Positions 16,725-25,518 of a stretch of 64,000 nucleotides of DNA are shown piece by piece (the stretch's first letter is position 1; the number at the start of each line of letters is the position of its first letter). Origin of the DNA: Metabacillus lacus (GTDB lineage: Bacteria; Bacillota; Bacilli; Bacillales; Bacillaceae); NCBI RefSeq assembly GCF_009674805.1, contig NZ_WKKI01000004.1, positions 62,001-126,000 of the forward strand, in the 5' to 3' direction. The translations under genes and the position numbers were made by a program. The notes under the pieces were generated by a model. The model was not told the origin of the DNA and searched no databases. It saw only the letters and a list, made by a program, of their open reading frames with translations.

Positions 16725-18497
16725 TTAGTGATTGTTTCTATCTATAAGAGTGCTGAAATCAGCCATCTTTTCAACCATTTTATAAAATACCTGATTTGTC
16801 ACAGCATCAGCTGCAGGTGTATCCATATCAACCACTACTAATGCATATTGGGGATGGGAAGCCGGAAAGTAGCCTGCAAACCATTTATGATATAATTTTT
16901 CGCCACTCGCGTTCACTTTTCCTGTTTCGGCCGTCCCGGATTTTCCAGACACAGCTAGCGGAAGAGATTGAAATCTTCGGCCGGTACCGTTTGGTGAGTC
17001 TACTACTCTTTTGAGCAGCTGCTGCAGCTTTTGGGCAGTATATTTGTCAATTTCTTCTCCATCCATCTCTTGATCCGGGAATGAAAACAGCGCAGAACCG
17101 TTTTTGTATTGAATAGAGTCCACCAGCTTAACTTGTTTTTTCTCCCCGCCGCGGGCGATGGTTGCCATCATATTGGCGATTGAGAGCGGGGAAATTCGGA
17201 CATTTTTCTGGCCGATTGCTGTTTGTGCAATCGCTTTTTTTGAGGATTTGTCCGCCTCATCCTCCCAGACTGTCCCTGTATCCTCTGAAGTAATCTGCTG
17301 AAACACTGCCTGATGAAACACATTTCCTTTCCAGCCGCTGCCCTCCAGCAATCCCAGCTTGCCGGCAAATTCTTCAATACTATTAGGATCCCTGTCCATT
17401 ATTTCCTGTGCAAGAGATGTGAAAGTATAGTTACAGCTTTGTGCAAAGCTTTCTTCAAACCCAAGCAGGCCTCCATCCAGCTTATCATCATATTCTCCAT
17501 AGAGATTTTTACGGCAGTCATAGTTCTTGTTTGGATTGTCCAGTCCATATTGAATAGCTGCTGCGGAAATGACCGTTTTGAATACGGAACCGGGAAAGAT
17601 AGACTGAAACATATGATTGTAATAGGTTGATTCTGCTGAAGGATTCAGATCCGGCTTTGACACCACAGCGGCAATCTCTGAATTTTGAATATCCAGAAGA
17701 ATCAGGCCGCCTTTTTTCATTTTTTCCTCTATCAGTATATCCTCGGCGATCTGCTGAATGTCTTTAGAAAGCGTTGTTTTAACAGTAACGGGAAAAAAGG
17801 GATTGGAATCTGCTATGTATTTAACATTCACCCCGAACAACGGCTGACCCTTTCCATCAACATGATACAGAAGCTTTGTTTCTGTTTCAGGAAGCAGAAA
17901 CTCATCGAATGCTTCTTCGAGGCCGATGATGCCAAGCTTGGTTTTTAACGATAAGTGTTCCTTCTCAGAGTACTGCTGCTGAAGCTTTTCAGGGAACTGG
18001 CTCGTAAACCCAATCGTATGCTGAGCAAGGCGCTTCGGTATATCGCTTTGTTTTAAGATGCCGAACACGCCAGGAATATTCAGTTCGTTAATATCTTTGA
18101 GCTGCCCTTGACTGAGTTCCACTCCCTCTTTTTCTCCCACCAGAACCGGTTTTACAGCGCCCTCTATCCACTCTGTTATTTTGGACGGAGGAACCTTTAA
18201 AATAGTTGCAAGCTTTTCGGAATTCCAGCTGATTTTATTTAGAAAAGGGAAAAAGACAACAACAGGCTGCGATGAATTTGTCAAAGGCTCCCCGTTTTTG
18301 TCCGTAAAGCTGCCTCTGCCGTCATCGATCAGCACTTGCTGAGTACGCTGCCTGACGCTCTCTTCTACGAGATTAATGCTGTCATCTGTAAAGGACTCTG
18401 TTTGAAAAATTGATATTTGTGCCATTCTCGCTGTTAAACAGGTTAGGCCAATCAGGATGACAGCAGCTAACACTTTAAGCCTCTTGGCTGATTGCAT
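16725..18497 (-). CDS. pbpI: Class B penicillin-binding protein (PBP4b)
   Basis: The 590-aa protein has an N-terminal membrane anchor (residues 8-27), a class B dimerisation region and a transpeptidase domain with the three active-site motifs: S304-V-F-K, S354-C-N and K519-S-G-T. It cross-links peptidoglycan stems at the outer membrane face. It corresponds to B. subtilis PbpI (YrrR), between greA and yrrS. Its GAGGTG ribosome site is formed by the 3' arm of the greA terminator, which may limit its expression. Confidence 0.93.
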   Translation of the reverse strand: MQSAKRLKVLAAVILIGLTCLTARMAQISIFQTESFTDDSINLVEESVRQRTQQVLIDDGRGSFTDKNGEPLTNSSQPVVVFFPFLNKISWNSEKLATILKVPPSKITEWIEGAVKPVLVGEKEGVELSQGQLKDINELNIPGVFGILKQSDIPKRLAQHTIGFTSQFPEKLQQQYSEKEHLSLKTKLGIIGLEEAFDEFLLPETETKLLYHVDGKGQPLFGVNVKYIADSNPFFPVTVKTTLSKDIQQIAEDILIEEKMKKGGLILLDIQNSEIAAVVSKPDLNPSAESTYYNHMFQSIFPGSVFKTVISAAAIQYGLDNPNKNYDCRKNLYGEYDDKLDGGLLGFEESFAQSCNYTFTSLAQEIMDRDPNSIEEFAGKLGLLEGSGWKGNVFHQAVFQQITSEDTGTVWEDEADKSSKKAIAQTAIGQKNVRISPLSIANMMATIARGGEKKQVKLVDSIQYKNGSALFSFPDQEMDGEEIDKYTAQKLQQLLKRVVDSPNGTGRRFQSLPLAVSGKSGTAETGKVNASGEKLYHKWFAGYFPASHPQYALVVVDMDTPAADAVTNQVFYKMVEKMADFSTLIDRNNH

Positions 18498-18504
18498 AAT
18501 AAAA

Positions 18505-18534
18505 ACACCTCGCCATCTATTTTCGACGAGGTGT
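18505..18534 (-). terminator. greA terminator, overlapping the pbpI ribosome site
   Basis: ACACCTCG (18505-18512) pairs with CGAGGTGT (18527-18534). On the minus strand TTTTTATT follows. The distal arm doubles as the pbpI Shine-Dalgarno sequence. Confidence 0.8.
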
Positions 18535-18550
18535 GTTTACCTTAAACCTG

Positions 18551-19024
18551 TTATTTAATACTGACAATTTTCACAAGCATTTCTCCGCCTGGTGTCTGAA
18601 CCGTTACCTGATCTCCTACATGGCGTCCGAACAAGCTTTTTGCAATTGGAGAATCATTGGAAATCTTGCCTTCAAATGGGTCAGCTTCTGCACTTCCAAC
18701 AATCGTGTAGGCTTCTTCATCACCATTAGGCAGCTCGATGAAAGAAACAGTTTTGCCAAGCGTAACGCTGTTTGTTCCAGTCTCTTCCACGATAATTTTT
18801 GCATTGCGGATCATATTTTCAAGAGTGGTAATGCGCCCTTCTACAAAAGCTTGTTCTTCTTTCGCGGAATCGTACTCGGAGTTCTCGGAAAGATCACCAA
18901 AGCTGCGGGCAATTTTAATTCTTTCTACCACTTCTTTACGTTTGACGCTTTTCAGATATTCAAGTTCCTGCTCCAATTTTTCTTTACCTTCAGTTGTCAT
19001 TGGAAACACTTTATCTAGTGCCAT
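18551..19024 (-). CDS. greA: Transcription elongation factor GreA
   Basis: The 157-aa factor rescues backtracked RNA polymerase by stimulating transcript cleavage. The N-terminal coiled coil carries the acidic tip [17 protein letters not shown], and the C-terminal domain ends GKTVSFI to [12 protein letters not shown]. The start is the third of three ATG codons (19024), 8 nt after AAGGAG. A promoter and a leader hairpin precede it. Confidence 0.96.
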   Translation of the reverse strand: MALDKVFPMTTEGKEKLEQELEYLKSVKRKEVVERIKIARSFGDLSENSEYDSAKEEQAFVEGRITTLENMIRNAKIIVEETGTNSVTLGKTVSFIELPNGDEEAYTIVGSAEADPFEGKISNDSPIAKSLFGRHVGDQVTVQTPGGEMLVKIVSIK

Positions 19025-19106
19025 CATCATCACTCCTTCTAGTATTACAAAACTGGCCCCTTTAGGTGATTCAGCTATGTATAGTCTATCTAACATATAG
19101 AGAAGA

Positions 19107-19124
19107 GAGGACAGCAATGTCCTC
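19107..19124 (-). other. Perfect hairpin in the greA leader
   Basis: GAGGACA-GCAA-TGTCCTC is a perfect 7-bp stem with a 4-nt loop in the 5' leader of greA. It has a pyrimidine-rich but not U-only tail, so it could act as a pause or processing element. Confidence 0.5.
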
Positions 19125-19168
19125 ACTTCGGTTTATTTCATATTCATCAAAAGAACAGGTTAATAACC

Positions 19169-19198
19169 ATTATAGCTTCTTTTATCAAAAAAAGTCAC
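19169..19198 (-). promoter_or_regulatory. Probable greA promoter
   Basis: On the minus strand GTGACT (-35, 19193-19198) is followed after 18 nt by a perfect TATAAT (-10, 19169-19174). This predicts a leader of roughly 135 nt. The rest of 19199-19364 shows nothing else. Confidence 0.65.
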
Positions 19199-19364
19199 AA
19201 TTTTTCTGAAAGTTCAACTTTTAAAAATGCCATTCGCTTCACCGCTCTGTTATTTCTTTTAAAAGTGAAGAAATCATGAAGGCAAAGAAGCCCCGGCAGA
19301 ATGCAGAATAACTTTACAATCTATACATAATATGGGCACAGTGCAATGTATCTATGCTATGTTA

Positions 19365-20000
19365 TTACAAAATAGCATTTTGTTCAAGAATTGTTTGAAT
19401 TTTTGTTACCATCAGATCGATTGCAACATGATTTTGGCCGCCTTCAGGGATGATAATATCAGCATACCTTTTTGTAGGCTCAATAAATTGATTATGCATC
19501 GGCCTTACGACTGAAACATACTGTTCAATGACAGAGTCAATCGTTCTTCCACGCTCTTTAATATCCCGCAGCATCCTTCTGATGATCCTGATATCCGCAT
19601 CCGTATCTACATACAGTTTCATATCCATATGTTCACGCAGCTTTTCATCCTCAAGAATCAGGATGCCTTCAAGGATAATGACATCCTTGGGCTCCACAGA
19701 AATGACTTCGCTGGAACGGGTATGCATTTTATAATCATATACAGGCTTTTCTACCGCTTTGTATTCCACAAGATCTTTAATATGCTCTATTAAAAGTTCA
19801 TTATCAAAAGCCAGAGGATGATCATAATTGGTTTTTAATCTTTCTTCAAAAGGAAGATGGCTTTGATCTTTATAATAGAAATCCTGCTCAAGCATCATGA
19901 TGGAATGCCCTTTAAAATGCTCGTAAATGGCTTTGGTTACACTTGTTTTACCAGAACCTGAGCCTCCTGCAACCCCAATGACTATGGGTTTTTTCGCCAT
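19365..20000 (-). CDS. udk: Uridine/cytidine kinase
   Basis: The 211-aa enzyme phosphorylates uridine and cytidine in pyrimidine salvage. It shows the P-loop [13 protein letters not shown] at residues 8-20, the DFYYKDQ segment and [12 protein letters not shown] of the uridine kinase family. It follows trhP2 by 5 nt in the mltG-trmR-trhP1-trhP2-udk run. Confidence 0.96.
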   Translation of the reverse strand: MAKKPIVIGVAGGSGSGKTSVTKAIYEHFKGHSIMMLEQDFYYKDQSHLPFEERLKTNYDHPLAFDNELLIEHIKDLVEYKAVEKPVYDYKMHTRSSEVISVEPKDVIILEGILILEDEKLREHMDMKLYVDTDADIRIIRRMLRDIKERGRTIDSVIEQYVSVVRPMHNQFIEPTKRYADIIIPEGGQNHVAIDLMVTKIQTILEQNAIL

Positions 20001-20005
20001 AATGT

Positions 20006-21274
20006 TTATTTCCCCTTTCGCATCATGTTGTTTGGGAAAACAGGCTGTTCCACTTTAAATTTAATAATTTGAAGCGGATGGCGGGCAGCATCCAGCTCAT
20101 TTCCTTTTTCATCCCAAATTTCATCAACAACAGAAGTAAAATTGGAGATTTCAGGTCCAAAAAACTCTACCTTGTCTCCTTTTTTGAAGAAGTTGCGCTG
20201 CTGCATCGTTACCATTTTTGTTTCTTCATCATAATGGAGCACAAGTCCAGCAAAATCAAATTCCGTTTTTCTGCCATGTGTGCCGAACATCTGCTCCTGA
20301 TAGCCTGGCACTCCTTCAAAGAAGGCAGGTGCGGTTTCTCGGTTCGCACATTTATCCAGCTCTTGGAGCCACTCCCTCTGGATGACAAAGTTCTCTGGAT
20401 CTGCACAATATGCATCAATGACTTTACGGTATACACTGACAACTGTTGCCACATAGTGTATAGACTTCATTCGTCCCTCGATTTTCAAGCTGTCAATTCC
20501 AAGTTCAATCATTCTCGGGATCGACTCAATGAGCTTCAAGTCTTTTGGGCTCATAGCAAAAGGAGCGTCTCCGTTGTCAAAAAGCGGAACTTCACTGTTT
20601 CCATCCTGCTGATACAGGTCATAGTCCCAGCGGCAGGATTGGCAGCAGCCTCCCCTGTTTGAGTCTCTGGCAGTCATGTGGTTGCTAAGAACACAGCGTC
20701 CTGAATAAGCAATACACATTGCACCATGGATAAATGTTTCAATTTCTATATCTACTTTTTCTTTCATTTCTTTAATTTCTTCCGCACTTGTTTCACGTGC
20801 AAGCACAACTCTTTCCAGTCCTTCTTCTTTCCAGAATTGAACTGCTTTCCAGTTTGAGAGAGACTGCTGTGTGCTGAGATGCACTTCCAGCTTTGGTGCA
20901 ACACGGCGGCAGGTTTCAATAATCAGAGGATCGGCTACGATGATTCCTGCTACTCCTGCATCCTGAAGACCCATTAAATACTCTTCAAGTCCTTCAATAT
21001 TTTCATTATGAGCAAAAATATTAGTTGTGACATAGATTCTTGCACCATATTTGCTGGCAAACTGCACGCCTTCTGCCATTTCTTCTTGAGAGAAGTTATC
21101 TGCGTTGGAACGGAGGCCATATTCTCTCCCCCCGATAAACACAGCATCCGCCCCATAATGAACCGCAATCTTCAGCTTCTCAAGATTACCGGCAGGTGCA
21201 AGCAATTCGGGTTTTTTTACAATTACACGTTTTCCATCACGAATCTCAGATATTTTGTCATGCATTGTGATCAT
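20006..21274 (-). CDS. trhP2: TrhP2, U32-family tRNA uridine hydroxylation protein
   Basis: The 422-aa U32-family protein carries the signature [21 protein letters not shown] near the N-terminus and the cysteine cluster region [20 protein letters not shown]. Work on B. subtilis YrrN/YrrO shows that this pair is needed for 5-hydroxyuridine at tRNA position 34, using a prephenate-dependent route; the older peptidase label is misleading. ATG 21274 follows AAGGAGG by 7 nt. It lies between trhP1 and udk. Confidence 0.9.
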   Translation of the reverse strand: MITMHDKISEIRDGKRVIVKKPELLAPAGNLEKLKIAVHYGADAVFIGGREYGLRSNADNFSQEEMAEGVQFASKYGARIYVTTNIFAHNENIEGLEEYLMGLQDAGVAGIIVADPLIIETCRRVAPKLEVHLSTQQSLSNWKAVQFWKEEGLERVVLARETSAEEIKEMKEKVDIEIETFIHGAMCIAYSGRCVLSNHMTARDSNRGGCCQSCRWDYDLYQQDGNSEVPLFDNGDAPFAMSPKDLKLIESIPRMIELGIDSLKIEGRMKSIHYVATVVSVYRKVIDAYCADPENFVIQREWLQELDKCANRETAPAFFEGVPGYQEQMFGTHGRKTEFDFAGLVLHYDEETKMVTMQQRNFFKKGDKVEFFGPEISNFTSVVDEIWDEKGNELDAARHPLQIIKFKVEQPVFPNNMMRKGK

Positions 21275-21291
21275 GGTGTATCCTCCTTATC

Positions 21292-22218
21292 TTAATAAAC
21301 TGTTTCCTTGAAGAAGAATCCAGTGTCCAAAGGCCTGTTGACCGGCTGAAGTTCTTGAAGCTCGCTCAGCAGCTGATCCTTTGCATCTTCATACGCATCC
21401 CGGTCATCTATGCATAAGTCAATCGCCATGCGGTATCTTTTAGTCGTTTGCAGCAAATATTCTGAGGATTTCAGTACGCCGTCAATTTTAAAAGAGTCTA
21501 CACCGGCATCTATCATTTCTTCAAGCTCGTCAATGATGCAAATATCATTCGGGCTCATAATATGAGTTCCATTTTCATCTTCAAAGATAGGATATTTGTT
21601 CTCTCTTTCTTTATCATGAAGGAACAGCCCTTCTCCGCTTCTGTCTTCCACTTTCATGGACTTGCCCTGGTAAAGGTAATAGTTGCCCAGCAGAGATCTT
21701 TTTGATTGAAACATGCACGTCATCCCATGCACCTGCACTTCAATCTCCACCTCGGCATGTTCTTTCATCTCGATGATGGCATCCATGTTGAGCTCTCTCG
21801 CCAATACTGCACGTGAAGCTCCTTTTCTGCCCCAGTAATTGCAAGTAAAGTAGTTTGTAGCTGTGGTCTCTGTGTTCCAGTGAAGCTTAATGGAAGGAGC
21901 TGCTTCTCTTGCAGCCATCAATACAGCAGGATCTCCAAAAACAATGGCATCTGCTTTCACTTTTTCCAGAAAAGCAAGATATTCAGTTAATTCCTCAAGC
22001 TTGTCATTATGAAAAATGGCATTTACTGCTACATAGACTTTAATTCCTGCAGAGTGGGCAGCAGCAACCGCTTTTTCAATATCCCCGGGTAAAAACTCAC
22101 CGGCAAGACGCAGTCCGAAACGCTGTTCTCCAATCATGACAGCCGTTGCGCCTGCTTCTGCAAGGGGAATAATGTCTTCCACGGATTTTGGTGTTACCAG
22201 CAATTCAGGTTTTGTCAT
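21292..22218 (-). CDS. trhP1: TrhP1, U32-family tRNA uridine hydroxylation protein
   Basis: The 308-aa U32-family partner of TrhP2 has an N-terminal barrel pattern (DIIPLAEAGATAVMIGEQRFG) but is shorter and lacks much of the C-terminal extension. It has fewer cysteines than TrhP2, suggesting a non-equivalent role. The gene ends 17 nt before trhP2 and begins 6 nt after trmR, so the three enzymes for position-34 uridine modification are one unit. Confidence 0.88.
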   Translation of the reverse strand: MTKPELLVTPKSVEDIIPLAEAGATAVMIGEQRFGLRLAGEFLPGDIEKAVAAAHSAGIKVYVAVNAIFHNDKLEELTEYLAFLEKVKADAIVFGDPAVLMAAREAAPSIKLHWNTETTATNYFTCNYWGRKGASRAVLARELNMDAIIEMKEHAEVEIEVQVHGMTCMFQSKRSLLGNYYLYQGKSMKVEDRSGEGLFLHDKERENKYPIFEDENGTHIMSPNDICIIDELEEMIDAGVDSFKIDGVLKSSEYLLQTTKRYRMAIDLCIDDRDAYEDAKDQLLSELQELQPVNRPLDTGFFFKETVY

Positions 22219-22224
22219 TATTGT

Positions 22225-22869
22225 TCACCTCTTCATACTAACGGCCAAACCATCCCCAACCGGTATAATGGTTGTTATATAATCCGGATGGTTCATGAGC
22301 CATTCATTATAGGATTTGATTTTTTTTACAAGTGATCTGATTCTTTTTGACTCTATACAAACTTCCTCTTCTGCAACAAGGCCTTTAAACAGCACATTGT
22401 CTGTCAAGATCATGCCGCCGTCTGATAACAGCGGTTCATACATTTCAAAGAAACGCCGATACTGTCCCTTTGCAGCATCAATAAAGAGGACATCAAATGA
22501 TCCATGGGACCCCGCTTGTTCTGCCGTTTCCAAAGCATCACCATGCAGGACAGACACCCTGTTCGAAAGGTTTAGCTTTTGAATATTATAAGTAGCTTCA
22601 GTATAACGCTGAGCATCTTTTTCAATGGTGAGGATTGCAGCATCCGGCAAAGCAAGTGCCATCCGGCTGGCGGAATAGCCGATTGCAGCCCCAATCTCAA
22701 GAATATGCTGCGACGAATGAAGCCTCAGCAGCTGCAGCATAACATCTATGCCTGTTTTCTCCATGATTGGTACTTCATGCTCAACTGCATAGTTTTCCAT
22801 TTCCTTCAAATGACCCTTCTGTTCAGGCAGAAGACTTTCCAGATATCCAGCAAGCTGCCTAGTAATCAT
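22225..22869 (-). CDS. trmR: TrmR, tRNA 5-hydroxyuridine methyltransferase
   Basis: This 214-aa O-methyltransferase of the class I fold has motif I ILEIGAAIGYSASRMALALP, the metal/substrate region LFIDAAKGQYRRFFE and TDNVLFKGLV. The B. subtilis orthologue YrrM methylates ho5U34 to 5-methoxyuridine, extending wobble decoding. ATG 22869 (MITRQLAGYL) was chosen; a TTG 24 nt upstream lies before the GGGGG ribosome site. Confidence 0.9.
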   Translation of the reverse strand: MITRQLAGYLESLLPEQKGHLKEMENYAVEHEVPIMEKTGIDVMLQLLRLHSSQHILEIGAAIGYSASRMALALPDAAILTIEKDAQRYTEATYNIQKLNLSNRVSVLHGDALETAEQAGSHGSFDVLFIDAAKGQYRRFFEMYEPLLSDGGMILTDNVLFKGLVAEEEVCIESKRIRSLVKKIKSYNEWLMNHPDYITTIIPVGDGLAVSMKR

Positions 22870-22995
22870 CGGCAAACTGCCCCCTTTTCGCAAAAAGAAG
22901 AGTCCTTTCAGAAAAAAGAACTCCCCAAATCTATATCAATAAGAATAAATGTTTGCATTGATTTACAACTCGATACATTTTACCACAAAAGTAAA

Positions 22996-23023
22996 GGGAA
23001 AGCGAATTATTTTCGTCTTTCCC
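22996..23023 (-). terminator. mltG terminator
   Basis: GGGAAAG-CGAA (22996-23006) and TTCG-t-CTTTCCC (23012-23023) form a two-part stem. The minus strand continues TTTACTTTT. Confidence 0.75.
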
Positions 23024-23030
23024 CTCTCTA

Positions 23031-24155
23031 TCATGAATCGTTTCTATTTGTAATATGCTTGGCCTTCTCACGGTTATGTTCATCAAGGGTTCTTGTAAAA
23101 ATAACCTCTCCTTCAGGAGTTGCAAGGAAATAGTAAAAGTCCGTCTCTTCCGGAAGCAGTGCTGCATCCATTGAGGTGGTTCCTGCATTGGAGATCGGCC
23201 CTGGCGTGAGGCCCCTGTTTCGATAAGTGTTATAAGGAGAATCTACTTCAAGATCTTTGTAGAGCACCCTGTCTTTATGCTCTCCAAGGGCGTAAAGGAC
23301 AGTTGGGTCTGTCTGAAGCGGCATGCCTGCTTCAAGCCTGTTGAAAAAAACACTGGATATTTTGTCTCTGTCCGCCTGCTGTGTTGCTTCTTCTTCTATT
23401 AAGGATGACATCGTAAGAAAACTATGCACAGAGGTGCTGCTTTCTGCAAGTCTCTCACGATAACCAGCAAGCACCTCGTCAGTTTTCTTCACCATCACAT
23501 CCACAATGTCTTCAATCGTTACATCTTCATCATAATAATCATAAGTTGCAGGAAATAAATATCCTTCAAGCTTGTACTGAATGTGTTCTCCATCTATTTC
23601 ATCTGTAAGTGTCTCTGGATATCTTTGCTTAAGCGTATCGATAAAAGCTTGATTTTGCAGTACTTCCATGATTTGCTTCTGCTCAAATGGCGTTTTGGCA
23701 GAAATCAGCTCCGCAATCTCCGTCAGCTTTCTTCCCTCAGGCACAGTAAGCCGGAATGCTGTAGCTTCCACAATTTTGCCCGACTTTAAAGCTTCTGTAA
23801 TATCAGAGAGGCTCATGGTTCTGTTTAATTGATAGTCTCCAGCCTGAAAACCTGATTCATTTTTAAATTTTACATAATATCTAAAAATCCGGCTGTTTTT
23901 TATCAGATTGTTCTCTTCCAGTATCGCTGCAATATTGTTGACTGAAGATCCAATCGGGATATTGATGTCTACCGGCGTTAAATCATCCTCTTTTACTGGC
24001 TGAAGTGCAGAGTTTACATACAAATAACCGCCTCCGAGGACTCCTCCCAGGATGATTATGATTGCTATAAACACTGTCAGCACAACTTTTCGCACTACCC
24101 GGGCATCTCTCTGTTTTTCGAGTAAGCTTTTTTTATTAAGTTTTGACCTAAACAT
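23031..24155 (-). CDS. mltG: MltG, endolytic murein transglycosylase
   Basis: The 374-aa protein has a short cytoplasmic N-terminus, one membrane helix (VVLTVFIAIIIILGGVLGGGYL) and a YceG-type extracytoplasmic domain with the catalytic glutamate in SLIEEEATQQADRDK and the downstream VFFNRLEAGMPLQTDPTV. It cuts nascent glycan strands near synthesis sites and releases them from the membrane. It corresponds to B. subtilis YrrL and leads the trmR-trhP unit. Confidence 0.94.
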   Translation of the reverse strand: MFRSKLNKKSLLEKQRDARVVRKVVLTVFIAIIIILGGVLGGGYLYVNSALQPVKEDDLTPVDINIPIGSSVNNIAAILEENNLIKNSRIFRYYVKFKNESGFQAGDYQLNRTMSLSDITEALKSGKIVEATAFRLTVPEGRKLTEIAELISAKTPFEQKQIMEVLQNQAFIDTLKQRYPETLTDEIDGEHIQYKLEGYLFPATYDYYDEDVTIEDIVDVMVKKTDEVLAGYRERLAESSTSVHSFLTMSSLIEEEATQQADRDKISSVFFNRLEAGMPLQTDPTVLYALGEHKDRVLYKDLEVDSPYNTYRNRGLTPGPISNAGTTSMDAALLPEETDFYYFLATPEGEVIFTRTLDEHNREKAKHITNRNDS

Positions 24156-24345
24156 CTAATATGTGCCCCCTCTCATCAGTTTTATATTATACAACATTTT
24201 TCTTTGAAATTCGTCAAAAAAGCGGAAGATTGGCTGTTGACTTAGTGAAAGAATCTGTTTTGAGGGAAGCAGATAGGTATGTACAGCAGCAGGAGAGTGT
24301 TTAGTTTCAGGGGTAACTGCGGGGCAGAAGCTACTTTTTGAGGAC

Positions 24346-24372
24346 AAAAAAAAGGGCCTGCAGCCCTTTTTT
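24346..24372 (-). terminator. yrzB terminator
   Basis: An A-run followed by GGGC, a CTGCA loop and GCCC followed by seven T residues. The minus strand therefore ends in a U-run directly downstream of yrzB. Confidence 0.85.
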
Positions 24373-24374
24373 TA

Positions 24375-24665
24375 TTATTCCTGCTCTTCTTCCTCTTCAA
24401 GGAAAGTATTGAGCATTTCTTCAATCATATCCCACTCTTCATCTGTTTCGATCGGCTCAAGCTCTCCGTCTTCGCCTTCCTCATTAGGGACGAAGCTCGA
24501 TGCCTGAATTTCGATATCTCCTTCGTCATCCGTGTCAGCACCTACAGGATAGTAAAGGATATAAGATTTGTTGAATGTATCAGATTCGAATGTGAAGAGA
24601 ATCTCATATAGCTGCTCATTTCCTTCTTCGTCAATTACTGTAATTTGTTTTTCACCATGTTCCAT
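24375..24665 (-). CDS. yrzB: YrzB, DUF1292 family acidic protein
   Basis: The 96-aa highly acidic protein shows the DUF1292 pattern: [20 protein letters not shown], then [10 protein letters not shown] and an acidic C-terminal half. The role is unknown, but ireB-ruvX-yrzB linkage is strongly conserved in Firmicutes and is seen here. It ends at a U-tailed hairpin. Confidence 0.9.
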   Translation of the reverse strand: MEHGEKQITVIDEEGNEQLYEILFTFESDTFNKSYILYYPVGADTDDEGDIEIQASSFVPNEEGEDGELEPIETDEEWDMIEEMLNTFLEEEEEQE

Positions 24666-24696
24666 TTTGTTTCACCTCATTCAATAGTTTTGACAG

Positions 24697-25113
24697 TTAG
24701 TTTAAACTGTCCAAATAACCTTGCAGAATCATCACTGCAGCCATTTTATCAATGACTTTTTTTCTTTTTTTGCGGCTGACATCAGCTGAAATCAGCATTC
24801 TTTCGGCTGCCATAGTAGTCAGCCGTTCATCCCAGAGGACGACTTGCAAATCAAATTCTTTCTCAAGCAGCTCTCCAAAGCGCTGGGTGGCCTCGCCGCG
24901 TGGACCAATTGATCCATTCATGTTCTTCGGGAAACCTAGGACAATCTTTTCGATTCCCTCTGTTTTCACAATTTCAGAAAGCCTTGACAAACCATAGTCT
25001 CCGCTTTCTTCATCAATTTTAACCGTCTCAAGCCCTTGAGCGGTCCAGCCCAGATGGTCGCTTACTGCTACTCCTATCGTTTTGGTTCCATAATCCAGTC
25101 CTAGAAGTCTCAT
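24697..25113 (-). CDS. ruvX: RuvX/YqgF-family pre-16S rRNA nuclease / resolvase-like protein
   Basis: The 138-aa RNase H-fold protein begins [17 protein letters not shown], with the first catalytic Asp, and has [25 protein letters not shown] and a C-terminal [14 protein letters not shown]. The family processes the 16S rRNA 5' end in E. coli and has also been proposed as a Holliday junction resolvase. It starts 3 nt after ireB. Confidence 0.93.
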   Translation of the reverse strand: MRLLGLDYGTKTIGVAVSDHLGWTAQGLETVKIDEESGDYGLSRLSEIVKTEGIEKIVLGFPKNMNGSIGPRGEATQRFGELLEKEFDLQVVLWDERLTTMAAERMLISADVSRKKRKKVIDKMAAVMILQGYLDSLN

Positions 25114-25116
25114 TCT

Positions 25117-25386
25117 TTATTTAGCCTCACGATGGTGTTTTAAATATGACTTAACCAGTTCTTCAATCAGCTCATCACGTTCGAGTTTACGAATCATGTT
25201 GCGGGCATCTTTATGGCGTGGAATATAGGCAGGGTCACCTGACAGCAAATAGCCAACAATCTGGTTGATCGGATTGTATCCTTTTTCCTGCAGCGCCTCA
25301 TACACCGTAAACAGCACATCGTTGACATTTGTTTCAAGTGACTCGTCCGTAAAATTGAATTTCATTGTTTTATCAAACGAACTCAA
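25117..25386 (-). CDS. ireB: IreB family protein
   Basis: The 89-aa protein reads [14 protein letters not shown] at the start and contains [20 protein letters not shown]. IreB is a substrate of the PASTA kinase IreK in enterococci, where it modulates cephalosporin resistance; YrzL is the Bacillus form. Translation starts at TTG 25386, 6 nt after AGAGGTG, which gives the family N-terminus; the longer frame to 25434 has no matching site. Confidence 0.9.
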   Translation of the reverse strand: MSSFDKTMKFNFTDESLETNVNDVLFTVYEALQEKGYNPINQIVGYLLSGDPAYIPRHKDARNMIRKLERDELIEELVKSYLKHHREAK

Positions 25387-25518
25387 AATCTGCACCTCTT
25401 TTCCATGATTCATTTCACATGGCAAATGAACCAAACTTGTCCAAGTCTATCTTCATTCTACACTACAGTGCGTGAACCTCCAAATATTACAGCAGTGTAT
25501 TTTGCAAACAGGAATATC

